Shown here: one piece after another, positions 26,598 through 35,630 of the stretch
Layout: each line of letters opens with the position of its first letter
Numbering within the stretch: the stretch's first letter is position 1
From: Streptomyces rubradiris
GTDB taxonomy: Bacteria > Actinomycetota > Actinomycetes > Streptomycetales > Streptomycetaceae
Direction of reading: 5' to 3'
Length of the DNA stretch: 64,000 nt
Assembly (NCBI RefSeq): GCF_016860525.1
Contig: NZ_BNEA01000015.1
Span: 1,674,001-1,738,000, forward strand
The notes under the pieces: model-generated
The model's database searches: none
Told to the model about the DNA's origin: nothing
The model's input: only the letters and a program-made list of their open reading frames with translations
Program-made: the position numbers and the translations under genes

Positions 26598-27998
26598 TCA
26601 GGCCCCGGCACGTCCGGCGCGCACGTAGCGCCAGGCCAGCGCGCCGGACAGCAGATAGACCAGGCCCATGGCGAGGAAGCAGAGGGCGGCGCCCTGGTAG
26701 CGGTCGTCGAGCGCGGTGGTGACGGTGCCCATCACGGCCACCCCGACCAGCGCCCCGACCTGCCGGTTGGCGTTGAGCGTGGCTCCGGCGAGGCCGGCGT
26801 GCTCGCGCCCGGCGGCCTCCATCGACGCGGCCGTCATGGCGGGGACGACCACACCGACGCAGAAGTTGACCACGGCCATGCCGACGGCGAGCAGCCAGTA
26901 GGGCGTGCCCGGGGAAACCGTGCCGAGCAGGGCCGCTCCGGTGCCGGCGACGGCGAGCGCCACGATCAGCGGACGGCGCGTTCCGGCCCGCGCGGCGATC
27001 CGGGCGAACAGCAGATTGCCCAGCAGGATCACGATCATCATCGGCAGCAGTTGGAGTCCGGCCGTGAACGGGGAGGCGCCGCGCACCTGCTGGAGGAAGA
27101 GCCCCAGCATGAAGGCGCCGCCGAACAGGCCGAAGTTGAGCAGGAAGCCGATGACGTTGGCCGCCGCGAAGGCGGGGTGCCGCAGCAGTTGGCGGGGCAT
27201 GACCGGGGCCGCGCTCGTGCGTTCCCGTACGACGAACAGCACCGCGCACAGCAGGCAGCCGACGGCGGTGCCGACGATGGCGGCCGACCCCCAGCCGTAC
27301 TCGGGCCCCTGAACCAGGGTGAAGCAGAGCAGGGCGAGGGCGGCGATGCCGAGCAGATGCCCCAGCGGGGCGACCGCGCCGCGCGCCGGGCGGGGGCCGG
27401 TGATCAGGCGTGCGGTCAGGACGAACCCGACGACTCCGACGGGCAGGTTGAGCCAGAAGATGGAGCGCCAGCCGAGGGTGTCGACCAGGACGCCGCCGAC
27501 GACCGGGCCGAGACCCGAGGCGGTGGAGACGATCGCCGTCCAGATCCCGAGCATGCGGGCGCGTCTGCCCGGCTCGGGGAACGTCGCCACGAGCAGGCCG
27601 AGCGAGGCCGGCATGAACAGGGCGGCGCCGGCTCCCTGGACCAGGCGGGCGACGACCAGGACGGTGCCGTTGGGGGCCGTGCCGCAGGCCAGGGAGGCCA
27701 CGACGAAGACCGTCATGCCCCAGGCGTACACGGTCTTGGCTCCGTAGCGGTCGGCGAGCGATCCGGCGAGGAGCAGCAGGGAGGCGAAGGTCAAGGTGTA
27801 GCCGTCCACGACCCAGACCAGGGCGGACAGGTCCATGTCCAGCCGCGACTGGATGCCGGGTCCGGCCACGTTGACCACCGTCGCGTCCAGCGTGGCCATG
27901 ACGAACCCGGCGGCGAGCGCGAGCAGCCGTACCAGTTCGGCCCCGCCGGTGCCACGTCCGGCCGTCGTGGCGGCGTCGGTGTGCTGTGTCGTCGTCAC
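26598..27998 (-). CDS. MFS drug/metabolite exporter, DHA2 (14-TM) type
   Basis: 466 residues with about 14 membrane segments. Motifs typical of DHA2 antiporters are LDATVVNVAGPGIQ (motif D1 region), LLLAGSLADRYGAKTVY (motif A), LVQGAGAALFMPASLGLL and GLGPVVGGVLVDTLGWRSIFWLNLPVGVVG (motif C). It lies between the quinone reductase-like and AvrD genes on the same strand and most likely exports the operon's product or confers self-resistance. Confidence 0.9.
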   Translation of the reverse strand: MTTTQHTDAATTAGRGTGGAELVRLLALAAGFVMATLDATVVNVAGPGIQSRLDMDLSALVWVVDGYTLTFASLLLLAGSLADRYGAKTVYAWGMTVFVVASLACGTAPNGTVLVVARLVQGAGAALFMPASLGLLVATFPEPGRRARMLGIWTAIVSTASGLGPVVGGVLVDTLGWRSIFWLNLPVGVVGFVLTARLITGPRPARGAVAPLGHLLGIAALALLCFTLVQGPEYGWGSAAIVGTAVGCLLCAVLFVVRERTSAAPVMPRQLLRHPAFAAANVIGFLLNFGLFGGAFMLGLFLQQVRGASPFTAGLQLLPMMIVILLGNLLFARIAARAGTRRPLIVALAVAGTGAALLGTVSPGTPYWLLAVGMAVVNFCVGVVVPAMTAASMEAAGREHAGLAGATLNANRQVGALVGVAVMGTVTTALDDRYQGAALCFLAMGLVYLLSGALAWRYVRAGRAGA

Positions 27999-28010
27999 GG
28001 GTGACCGCCC

Positions 28011-28925
28011 TCAGGCCGCCGTCACGTCGAGGACGGCCTTGCCGAGCAGTCTGCGGCCGAGCAGCGCCTCGGCGGCCTCCGCCGCCTTCTCCCACGGGCC
28101 CCGCCACCCGGTGTCGACGGTGAGCCGCCGCTCCTCGACGAGCCGCAGCAGGGTGGCCATGTCGGCGCCGAGCCGGTCCCCGATCCGGAAGGAGACCAGC
28201 GACTTGCCCGGCCCGACCGTCGAGTACGGCGGGAAGACGGACGGTTCGCCCGACGCGCACCCGTAGCTGACCAGCACGCCCTCCGGCGCGAGCAGTCCGA
28301 AGGCGGCGACCAGCTGGGCACCGCCGACGGCGTCGAGCACGACATCGACCGGCCGCGTGATGCCGTCGAGTCCTGCGACCACCTGGCCGGCGCCGAGCGC
28401 CTCCAGGCCCGCGCCGCGCTCCGGGCTGCCCACGCTCGCCACGACCTCGGCCCCCGCGCGGGCCGCGAGCTGCACGGCGAACCGCCCGACGCCGCCGGAG
28501 GCGCCGGTGACCAGGACCCGGCGGCCGAGCAGCGGTCCCGCCGCCCGGAGCGCCCGCAGGGCCGTCACGCCCGCCACGGGCAGGGCGGCGGCCTGCGCGA
28601 GGTCCACCGAGTCGGGCACCACGGCGAGTTCGTCGAGCGAGACGGCCCGGCGCTCGGCCCACGCCCCGAACCCCGCGCCATAGGTGAGCACACGGGTGCC
28701 GACGGCGGGCCCCTGCCCGTTGGCGGCGGCACGCACCACGACGCCGGAGGCGTCCCATCCGGGTACCGCTCCCGCCGGAAGCCGGGAGAGGAAGTGCAGT
28801 TCGCCGTAGTTCAGGGAGATGTGACGGACGTCGACCAGGACCTGGTCGGGACGCGGGTCGGGTTCACCGGCGGTACCGAGGACGAGTCCGGCGGGGGCGT
28901 CGACGGCTGGCAGCAGCGCGCGCAA
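28011..28925 (-). CDS. Zinc-less MDR family dehydrogenase / quinone oxidoreductase
   Basis: 304 residues if the TTG at 28925 is used (AAAGG 6 bases upstream); the GTG at 28940 has only a pyrimidine run before it. GroES-like N-terminal domain, then the NADPH-binding motif VLVTGASGGVGRFAVQLAARAGAEVVASVGS (about residues 138-168). The structural and catalytic zinc Cys clusters of alcohol dehydrogenases are missing, so it resembles QOR or enoyl reductases. First gene of the nine-gene AvrD operon. Confidence 0.85.
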   Translation of the reverse strand: MRALLPAVDAPAGLVLGTAGEPDPRPDQVLVDVRHISLNYGELHFLSRLPAGAVPGWDASGVVVRAAANGQGPAVGTRVLTYGAGFGAWAERRAVSLDELAVVPDSVDLAQAAALPVAGVTALRALRAAGPLLGRRVLVTGASGGVGRFAVQLAARAGAEVVASVGSPERGAGLEALGAGQVVAGLDGITRPVDVVLDAVGGAQLVAAFGLLAPEGVLVSYGCASGEPSVFPPYSTVGPGKSLVSFRIGDRLGADMATLLRLVEERRLTVDTGWRGPWEKAAEAAEALLGRRLLGKAVLDVTAA

Positions 28926-29329
28926 TGCAGGGCCTTTCACGAGGGAGAGTGCTCACCGCGGGACCACCGGCCCGACTCCTCGACGGACCGTGTTCGGCGA
29001 GCTGCGCCTCATCCTGCGGGGGTCCGCTATCCCCACCACATCCCGCGCGCATCACCGGCGTATCACGATCCCGCCCCGGCCGCCCCGGCTCACACGCCCG
29101 CTCCAGGGTGCGCGCACCCCGCGCGGAAGACCAGGGGGATTCCGGGCATCTCGTCGGCACCCTTCGGTGGCACGTTCGCGGCATCCTGCGCCACGGATTC
29201 CGGCGGGCGGGGTGTGGCAGGTGTCAGGGAGCGAGCGCGGTGTGTCATGAGGCACCGCCCAGTCCGCCAGAACGACGGCTTCGGCGCCCAGCCCGCCGTG
29301 CAGCGGACGGTGTCTCGGACGGGCAGGAA
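28926..29329 (-). promoter_or_regulatory. AvrD operon promoter region sharing elements with griI
   Basis: No gene seen in this 404-bp spacer. It holds CCGGCGTATCAC (29055-29066), identical to the griI promoter. The proximal GGTGA repeat (plus TCACC at 29052-29056) is exactly 21 nt from an ATAG element (plus TAT at 29028-29030), the same spacing as at griI. The inverted repeat CGGACCGTGTTCG (28984-28996) lies in the leader. The remainder toward the MFS stop at 29330 shows nothing recognisable. Confidence 0.5.
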
Positions 29330-30604
29330 TCAGCGGGCGACCTCTTCACCGGCCTGATCGCTCGCAGCCACGGATTCCTGGATCGGGGAGGCGGAGCGCC
29401 GCAGTGCCCGGACTTGGGGAGACGCCAGGGCCGCGAGAGTGGCCACTACGACGACAGCCGCGCAGCCGGCCAGAGCCGGGCCCGAACCGACGCCTTGGGC
29501 AACGGGGCCGGCGACGAGCAGGCCGAGCGGGGCGAAGGCCAGAGAGCCGAACAAGTCGTAGGAGCTGACGCGGGAAAGTACCTGTTCCGGAATCTCGCGT
29601 TGCAAGGTGCTGGCCCACAGCACGTTGAAGACGTCGCCGGCGACACCAGCGCAGAAGGTGGCGGCGGCGATCAGCCAGACCGGTGCCGAGATGCTCAGGA
29701 AGACCATGGGCAGTGCTGCCGGGAAAGTGGCGAGAACCGCGACCAGGACCGGTCGGTCGGCCCGGACCCGTACCGCCAGTCCGGCGCCGGCGATGGCTCC
29801 CAGCGCTTGCGCGGCCACGATGATCGACCACGACCTGGCCCCGCCCAGATGCTGTTGGGCCACCAACGGCCCGAGAACTCCGAGGGTCGCGCTGAAGACG
29901 GCGACTACGGCCGTGCACTGGGCGACCACCACCCACAGCCACTGCCGTGAGGTGAACTCCCGCCAGCCCGCACGCAGGTCCGTCCACAGCGATGACGCCT
30001 CCACCGGCCTGGCGGGCAACCGCAGCCGTCCCGTCAGCACCGCGCTGACCACGAAGGAAACCGCGTTCAGCGCCAAGGCCCAGCCCGCGCCGACCCACGC
30101 GACGACCACGCCCGACAGCGCGAGCCCGAGGAAGAGGCACGTGTTCGTGCTCATCCGCAGCAGACCGTTGGCCCGCTGCAAGCGGTCCGCGGGGACCACG
30201 AGCGGCACGACACCGTCCATGGCCGGCGCGAAAAGCGCGGTCGCCAGCCCCGCCACCACCGCCAGCGCGCACATCAGAGCCAAGGGTGCGTGCCGGGTCA
30301 GGGTCATCACCGCCAGCCCCGCATAGGCGAATGCCCCGACACCGTCGGCCATGGCCATGAGGCGGGACCGCGACATCCTGTCAGCGATCACCCCTCCGAG
30401 CAGGATGAACACCAGTTGGGGCAGCGACTGGCAGGCGAGTACCAACGACAGCTTCCCGGGGCCGGCGCCGGGAAGTGCCAGCACGGAGAAGGCCAGGGCC
30501 ACCCGAGCGAACCCGTTGCCCAGAACCGAGATGGTTCGGGCCGAAGCGAGCAGAACGAACCGCCGGTCACGCCACAGCGCTGACCCTTCCGAAGTGATCG
30601 TCAT
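29330..30604 (-). CDS. MFS transporter (MFS_3 / enterobactin-exporter-like)
   Basis: 424 residues from ATG at 30604, with about 12 membrane segments. WRDRRFVLLASARTISVLGNGFARVALAFSVL at the N-terminus and GGVIADRMSRSRLMAMADG (motif A) mark the MFS_3 group to which EntS-like exporters and macrolide-efflux proteins belong. The substrate is unknown. Base composition is visibly less GC-biased than its neighbours, hinting at separate acquisition. It is not clearly part of the AvrD operon since a long promoter region intervenes. It lies downstream of the SulP gene on the same strand. Confidence 0.82.
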   Translation of the reverse strand: MTITSEGSALWRDRRFVLLASARTISVLGNGFARVALAFSVLALPGAGPGKLSLVLACQSLPQLVFILLGGVIADRMSRSRLMAMADGVGAFAYAGLAVMTLTRHAPLALMCALAVVAGLATALFAPAMDGVVPLVVPADRLQRANGLLRMSTNTCLFLGLALSGVVVAWVGAGWALALNAVSFVVSAVLTGRLRLPARPVEASSLWTDLRAGWREFTSRQWLWVVVAQCTAVVAVFSATLGVLGPLVAQQHLGGARSWSIIVAAQALGAIAGAGLAVRVRADRPVLVAVLATFPAALPMVFLSISAPVWLIAAATFCAGVAGDVFNVLWASTLQREIPEQVLSRVSSYDLFGSLAFAPLGLLVAGPVAQGVGSGPALAGCAAVVVVATLAALASPQVRALRRSASPIQESVAASDQAGEEVAR

Positions 30605-30673
30605 GAACACGGACTGTAGGAGGCCGCGCAGATCACAGGTGCTCAACCAGCCACCCGTGGCGGGCGGTTGCAG

Positions 30674-30702
30674 CAGGACCCCGGCCTGTGTCCGGGGTCC
30701 TG
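30674..30702 (-). terminator. Terminator after the SulP gene
   Basis: Perfect 11-bp stem CAGGACCCCGG (30674-30684) with CCGGGGTCCTG (30692-30702), loop 7 nt, 22 bp past the SulP stop codon. Confidence 0.75.
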
Positions 30703-30723
30703 TGCGGTGGGTGTGGAGTGCGG

Positions 30724-32217
30724 TCAGTGGCTGTTGGTGAGCTTGCCGTGGAGGTCGGCGCTGGGTTCGTTCAGGCCGGTGATCTCGACGGTTTTGCCGC
30801 GCTGCCTGTACTTGGTCTCGATCGCGTCCAGGGCGGCGACGGAGGAGGCGTCCCAGATGTGGGCGGCCGAGAGGTCGATGACGACCTCGTCCGGGTCGCC
30901 CGCGTAGTCGAACTGGCCGACCAGGTCGTTGGAGGAGGCGAAGAACAACTCGCCGGTGACCCGGTAGACGACCGTGTGGCCGTCGGGGTCGGTGACGGCG
31001 GTGACGTGGGCGAGGCGGGCGACGCGCTTGGCGAAGACGACCATGGCGGTGACCGAGCCGACGACGACGCCGATGGCGAGGTTGGAGGTGGCGACCACGA
31101 CGATCACGGTGATGACCATGACGGCGATCTCCCCGGCCGGCATCCGCTTGAGCGTCCTGGGCGCGATGGAGTGCCAGTCGAAGGTGCCGAAGGTGACCAT
31201 GACCATGACGGCGACCAGGGCGGCCATGGGGATGTCGGAGACGACCGGGCCGAAGACGATGCACAGCACCATCAGGAAGACACCGGCGAGGAAGGTGGAG
31301 ACGCGGGTGCGGGCGCCGGAGACCTTCACGTTGATCATGGTCTGGCCGATCATGGCGCAGCCGCCCATGCCGCCGAAGAAGCCGGTGACGATGTTGGCGA
31401 TGCCCTGCCCGATGGACTCGCGGGTCTTGGAGGAGTGGGTGTCGGTGATGTCGTCGACGAGCTTGGCGGTCATCAGCGACTCCATCAGGCCGACCAGCGC
31501 CATGGCGAGGGCGTAGGGGGCGATGGTGGTCAGGGTGTCCAGGGTGAAGGGCACGTCGGGCAGGCCCGGGACCGGCAGCGAGGACGGCAGTTCGCCCTTG
31601 TCGCCGACGGTCGGCACGGCGATGCCGGCCGCGACGGTGATCACGGTGAGGACGACGATGGACACCAGCGGCGCCGGGATCACCCTGGTGACCTTCGGGA
31701 AGAACACCATCAGCGCCAGGCCGCCGACGATCAGCGGGTAGACCGGCCAGGGCACGTCGTGCATCTCCGGCACCTGCGCCATGAAGATCATGATGGCGAG
31801 GGCGTTGACGAAGCCGGTCATCACCGAACGGGGCACGAACCGCATCAGCCTGGCCACGCCCACCGCGCCGAGGACGATCTGGAAGAGGCCGGCCAGGATG
31901 ACCGTCGCGACGAGGTAGCCCAGGCCGTGTTCCCGGTTCATGGGAGCGGTGACGAGCGCGACCGCGCCGGTGGCGGCGGAGATCATCGCACGGCGTCCGC
32001 CGACGATGGAGATGGTCACGGCCATGGTGAAGGAGGCGAACAGGCCGATCGCCGGGTCGACACCGGCGATGATGGAGAACGAGATGGCCTCAGGGATCAG
32101 GGCCAGGCCGACGACCAGCCCGGCCAGGATCTCGGTGCGCCAGACCTTGGGATCGCTCAGCCAGTCCGGCTTGAGGCCGCGCAGGCGCGCGGCGGGAGTC
32201 ACAGCAGCGGAAGACAA
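30724..32217 (-). CDS. SulP-family inorganic anion transporter with STAS domain
   Basis: About 497 residues. The sequence LKPDWLSDPKVWRTEILAGLVVGLALIPEAISFSIIAGVDPAIGLFASF is the SulP N-terminal signature. About ten membrane segments follow, then a C-terminal STAS domain (DGHTVVYRVTGELFFASSNDLVGQF...DEVVIDLSAAHIWDASSVAALDAIETKYRQRGKTVEITGLNE). Members carry sulfate, bicarbonate or other anions. The start is uncertain: TTG at 32217 or GTG at 32202, neither with a strong ribosome site. Divergent from the MerR regulator, which may control it. Confidence 0.87.
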   Translation of the reverse strand: MSSAAVTPAARLRGLKPDWLSDPKVWRTEILAGLVVGLALIPEAISFSIIAGVDPAIGLFASFTMAVTISIVGGRRAMISAATGAVALVTAPMNREHGLGYLVATVILAGLFQIVLGAVGVARLMRFVPRSVMTGFVNALAIMIFMAQVPEMHDVPWPVYPLIVGGLALMVFFPKVTRVIPAPLVSIVVLTVITVAAGIAVPTVGDKGELPSSLPVPGLPDVPFTLDTLTTIAPYALAMALVGLMESLMTAKLVDDITDTHSSKTRESIGQGIANIVTGFFGGMGGCAMIGQTMINVKVSGARTRVSTFLAGVFLMVLCIVFGPVVSDIPMAALVAVMVMVTFGTFDWHSIAPRTLKRMPAGEIAVMVITVIVVVATSNLAIGVVVGSVTAMVVFAKRVARLAHVTAVTDPDGHTVVYRVTGELFFASSNDLVGQFDYAGDPDEVVIDLSAAHIWDASSVAALDAIETKYRQRGKTVEITGLNEPSADLHGKLTNSH

Positions 32218-32540
32218 GGAAATGTGTACCTGTCCGTGTTCGGGCACACCCGTCGGCAGCCGGGGCGTGCGGGAAGGATGCGCGGGGCCGGGCCGACACT
32301 CCGCGGACGGCCCGCGGGACGGGCCGGAAGTCGTGGGAGACAGACATGAGGCGGCGGCGCGCGCACGGGCGGCCCGGCGGCTCACATCGGAGGGCGAAGG
32401 GTCACGGCGGGCAGGCGGCGGCGATCGGCGTCATGGACTCGCGCACGCTCTCTCCTGCAAGAATCGGAATCTTCGCCGGGGGCGCCATCGGCCCCGGAAC
32501 GGCAACAGCGGGGCAGCGCGGCCACCCTCACCGTCAACGA

Positions 32541-32564
32541 CTCTACCCTAACGTTAGAGTAGAG
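32541..32564. promoter_or_regulatory. 24-bp palindromic operator before merR-like gene
   Basis: CTCTACCCTAAC followed by GTTAGAGTAGAG pairs at 11 of 12 positions around an AACGTT centre. Its length and position, about 60-80 bp before the MerR start, fit a MerR-type operator set between over-spaced -35 and -10 elements. Confidence 0.75.
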
Positions 32565-32622
32565 GTCGATGGGGTCGCGCGGGACGCGGCCCGGGACGGC
32601 GGGAAGGGCCAGGGACACGGGC

Positions 32623-33036
32623 GTGGACGGCAAGCACATGCAGATCGGCGAGGTCGCCGCGCGGACGGAGCTGTCCCTGCGGACCATCCGGCACTACGAG
32701 GAGACCGGCCTGGTCATTCCCTCCGCCCGCTCCCAGGGCGGGTTCCGCCTCTACACCGAGACCGACGTCGCCCGGCTCATGGTGATCCGCCGGATGAAGC
32801 CGCTCGGCTTCACCCTGGAGCAGATGCGCGACCTGCTGGACGCCACCGACCGCCTGGACAGCGGCGACGCTCTCGACGCCGGCGAGCGCGAGGCCCTGCT
32901 GGAGCGCGTACGGACCTACGAGCGGGCCGCGGCCGAGCAGGTGGAGAAGCTGCGCGTCCAGTTGGCCCGTGCCGAGGACTTCGCCGCCACCCTGGGCGCC
33001 CGCCTGGAGCAGAGCGCTCCGACCGCTCGCGCCTAG
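32623..33036 (+). CDS. MerR-family transcriptional regulator
   Basis: 137 residues from GTG at 32623 (AGGGAC upstream); an ATG at 32638 is an alternative start. N-terminal MerR winged helix (MQIGEVAARTELSLRTIRHYEETGLVIPSARSQGGFRLYTETDVARLMVIRRMKPLGFTLEQMRDLLD), then a long antiparallel dimerisation helix (EREALLERVRTYERAAAEQVEKLRVQLARAEDF) and a short tail. The C-terminal metal-binding cysteines of CueR or ZntR types are absent, so a metal sensor is unlikely. It probably autoregulates through 32541-32564 and may control the divergent SulP gene. Confidence 0.87.
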   Translation: MDGKHMQIGEVAARTELSLRTIRHYEETGLVIPSARSQGGFRLYTETDVARLMVIRRMKPLGFTLEQMRDLLDATDRLDSGDALDAGEREALLERVRTYERAAAEQVEKLRVQLARAEDFAATLGARLEQSAPTARA

Positions 33037-33075
33037 AGCCGCGGCCGGGCGAACGACCTGCCCTTACTGCTACGA

Positions 33076-33090
33076 ACCCCGTTACGGGGT
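33076..33090. terminator. Small bidirectional hairpin between merR-like and DUF6185-like genes
   Basis: ACCCCG (33076-33081), TTA, CGGGGT (33085-33090); the TTA loop is the stop codon of the minus-strand gene. The stem is short, so termination here is only tentative. Confidence 0.4.
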
Positions 33091-35547
33091 CGACTGCGGG
33101 CCGCTGGGGCCGCCCTGCCGGAAGGTCGTCCAGATGCTGGTGGCAAGCCCTACGAGCTGGACGACCATGAACGCCACAGAGGCAAACCGCATCTGATAGA
33201 TATACAGGATCAGACCCGCCCTGGAGGGCCAGTAGCGCCGCTCACTCGTGAATGTCTGTACATCCATGACCAAGCCGGTGAATGTCATCACCGACGTGAA
33301 GGCGGCGATAATCGCGATCGTTTCCTGCACATCATGTCCGCTGAGTTCACCGAGCAGCCGGTGGGCACAGACGGGAATGGAAAAAACGATGGCCACGTAA
33401 AACGCCTTCGTCGGTCCGTACCGGCCGGGGAGGCTCCGCCACAGCGCTCCCATGAAGAAAGCCGCACCCACCCAGGTCAGCTGCCATGTGAGAATGATCA
33501 GCATGATGTAGACGAAACCGCTGGGGTAGGTGATGGTGGATTCCCAGGCCTGGCCGCCGACCACGTCATGCCAGTACATCAACCCCGTCCCGGGAAGGCC
33601 GACAAAGCAGGCGATGATCGCGCACCTGCGGGCGTTCGCCCACCATGTGGCCATGGGGCCGCAAGCGAAGGCCACGTCGACGAGCCTCACTCCTTCGGGC
33701 AGGAACCGGTCCATCTGATCGATGTCCCGCTCGATCGCCTCTCGAGCCGCCGTCGACTCGACAGGGTTCCCGGAGCCCAGATGGTGAAGGCAGTTCTGAA
33801 GGTCCCGGTAACGCCGGACCATGCGCAGCAAACCCGATCGGTCGGCCATCGAGATCACTTGGCCCAAGGGGCGGTTCCCGATCGCAGGCCGCGCCAGCAC
33901 GGCCTTTCTCCTCCCCAGGGAAAGCAGCGTCCAAACCGACAGAAGACCGAGCAGGACACTGACGAAGTAACCATCGACCCCGAAGTAGATTCCTCCTCCG
34001 GATGACACGACCAGCGTGAAGATGAGCATGAGGAAGAACCGCTCCGAGGCGGTCGGCGTGAACGAACTGCCATCTTTACGCTCGGCGCGGCACACGTGAA
34101 GGGCGCCCCAGGGGACCAGCGCGAGCAGAGCCAAAGAAGCCGTAGCCCACAGGGTCGGCAACACAAGGCGCGGAAAGTCCCACCACCAGTTGTCGAAGTG
34201 CCGACGCAGATTGCTCCCGTAGGTCGGCCATCGGGTGTCGGCAAGCCAGCTGATGCGGTCCCAATAGCTCCGATAGACCAGGTATGCCCACAGAACCGTC
34301 AGACCCGACAGGAGGACGGACAAAGAAACGACCAGCCATGAAGGCAATGACCGACCGATCATACGCAGGGCTCGCCCGGCCGAGAGGAACGCACCCACGC
34401 AGAAAAAGGAAACCGCAGCCACGCACGCGAGCGGCGCCACCCAGGAGCCGGCCCAGAGCCCGGCGACAACAACGACCACACAGCACGGGATCACCAGCAA
34501 AGGCTTGGGAAGCTTCCCGAAAACACACAGGGCGGCCCCCAGAAACAGAAGCGTGAACAAGTAAAAGACCGCACCATATCGATGAGACCCGAAGAATGTC
34601 TGCTGCAAGAAATCGAGGAGGTTGTCGCCCATGTAGACGAGCACCCCGAGCCCCGTCGACAAGAGCGCCCAGGAGCGCAGTGCACCAAGTGCTTTTCTCT
34701 CGCCCTCGGCGGGCCGCCGCGCGAGGCCCTGCCGGAGTTTCCTTCCTGCGATGAGCAGGAGGACTCCGTCGAGGACGTAGGCTGCCGCAGAGGATCCGCT
34801 GTCCAGCCCCACAGCTTCCCATGGCTGGTCCGGCGACACCGTCTTCGCATCCCATTGCTGCGCCGCCGGCGGACGGAAACTCACCGTGAATTCAGTCGGT
34901 TTCTTGTTCTGCCACTTCAGTACGGTGCCGTCCTTACCGATGGCGGACTCCGGACTGACGGACCACGCCCGGGGCCCGCCCGTCTGGACCTCCACGTTCT
35001 CCCACGTCGCCTGGCCGAGACTCCGCGGAGGATCCAACCGAACGGTCCAGACGTCCGACCCCGCCTCCAGCGACCACGGGCCGACCTTGAACTCGCCGAG
35101 CCACCGCACCGAGACCACAGCCTCATAGTGAACCGCCACCTTCTTCCCGTCGGAGTCGACTGTGAGCGGCCTGGGTCGCCGCTCGTCGAAGTCGAGCGGA
35201 TTGTCTTCCCGGCCCTTTTCCAGCAGGCAGCGAAGCACCTGGCGGTACTCGGACGCGCGAGTATCCAGCAGAAGATCCGCTGCGTGTTTCCAGCTCGCCG
35301 GGATCTCGATGTCCATGACGCTCTTGACTTTGCTGTAGTCGAGACCTCGGTGATCGAAATCCACCAGCGCGGTGACTTTGACACCGCGAACCTGTTCCAC
35401 ACCGCAGGTGTCCGCCTGGTCCGCTGCCGCGGACGACATACCCGTGCCGGCCGGCACGGCGAAGACGGCCAGCACCAAGAACAGCAGGAGCAGCGGCTCG
35501 GAAAGTGCGCGACGGATCACCAGGTCAGGATCTCCCGGCGAACTCAT
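33082..35547 (-). CDS. Large polytopic membrane protein, DUF6185-like
   Basis: 821 residues from ATG at 35547. N-terminal hydrophobic signal segment (about residues 18-35), an extracytoplasmic domain of about 210 residues (WRLGEFKVGPW-type beta strands, seen as VSVRWLGEFKVGPWSLEAG), then about 12-14 membrane spans in two groups. A cytoplasmic segment near residues 590-660 (RYRDLQNCLHHLGSGN...AIERDIDQMDRFLPEGVRLVDVAFACGPMATWWANARR) lies between them. It resembles a streptomycete family I recall as DUF6185; no function is known. The gene is conspicuously richer in A/T than its neighbours. It follows the NIS synthetase on the same strand. Confidence 0.65.
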   Translation of the reverse strand: MSSPGDPDLVIRRALSEPLLLLFLVLAVFAVPAGTGMSSAAADQADTCGVEQVRGVKVTALVDFDHRGLDYSKVKSVMDIEIPASWKHAADLLLDTRASEYRQVLRCLLEKGREDNPLDFDERRPRPLTVDSDGKKVAVHYEAVVSVRWLGEFKVGPWSLEAGSDVWTVRLDPPRSLGQATWENVEVQTGGPRAWSVSPESAIGKDGTVLKWQNKKPTEFTVSFRPPAAQQWDAKTVSPDQPWEAVGLDSGSSAAAYVLDGVLLLIAGRKLRQGLARRPAEGERKALGALRSWALLSTGLGVLVYMGDNLLDFLQQTFFGSHRYGAVFYLFTLLFLGAALCVFGKLPKPLLVIPCCVVVVVAGLWAGSWVAPLACVAAVSFFCVGAFLSAGRALRMIGRSLPSWLVVSLSVLLSGLTVLWAYLVYRSYWDRISWLADTRWPTYGSNLRRHFDNWWWDFPRLVLPTLWATASLALLALVPWGALHVCRAERKDGSSFTPTASERFFLMLIFTLVVSSGGGIYFGVDGYFVSVLLGLLSVWTLLSLGRRKAVLARPAIGNRPLGQVISMADRSGLLRMVRRYRDLQNCLHHLGSGNPVESTAAREAIERDIDQMDRFLPEGVRLVDVAFACGPMATWWANARRCAIIACFVGLPGTGLMYWHDVVGGQAWESTITYPSGFVYIMLIILTWQLTWVGAAFFMGALWRSLPGRYGPTKAFYVAIVFSIPVCAHRLLGELSGHDVQETIAIIAAFTSVMTFTGLVMDVQTFTSERRYWPSRAGLILYIYQMRFASVAFMVVQLVGLATSIWTTFRQGGPSGPQSTP

Positions 35548-35630
35548 CGGCCTTTCGGCGGCGCAGCGGACGTGGGCAGGTCCACTCCGACAGCCGATGC
35601 GTCGGGCGGGGTGCTGGCCGAAACCCGGCT

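Noticed and set aside
26586..28004. 472-residue plus-strand frame
   Set aside because: Antisense of the DHA2 exporter; composition is a strand artefact.
30688..32349. 553-residue plus-strand frame rich in Gly, Asp and His
   Set aside because: Antisense of the SulP transporter; no recognisable fold.
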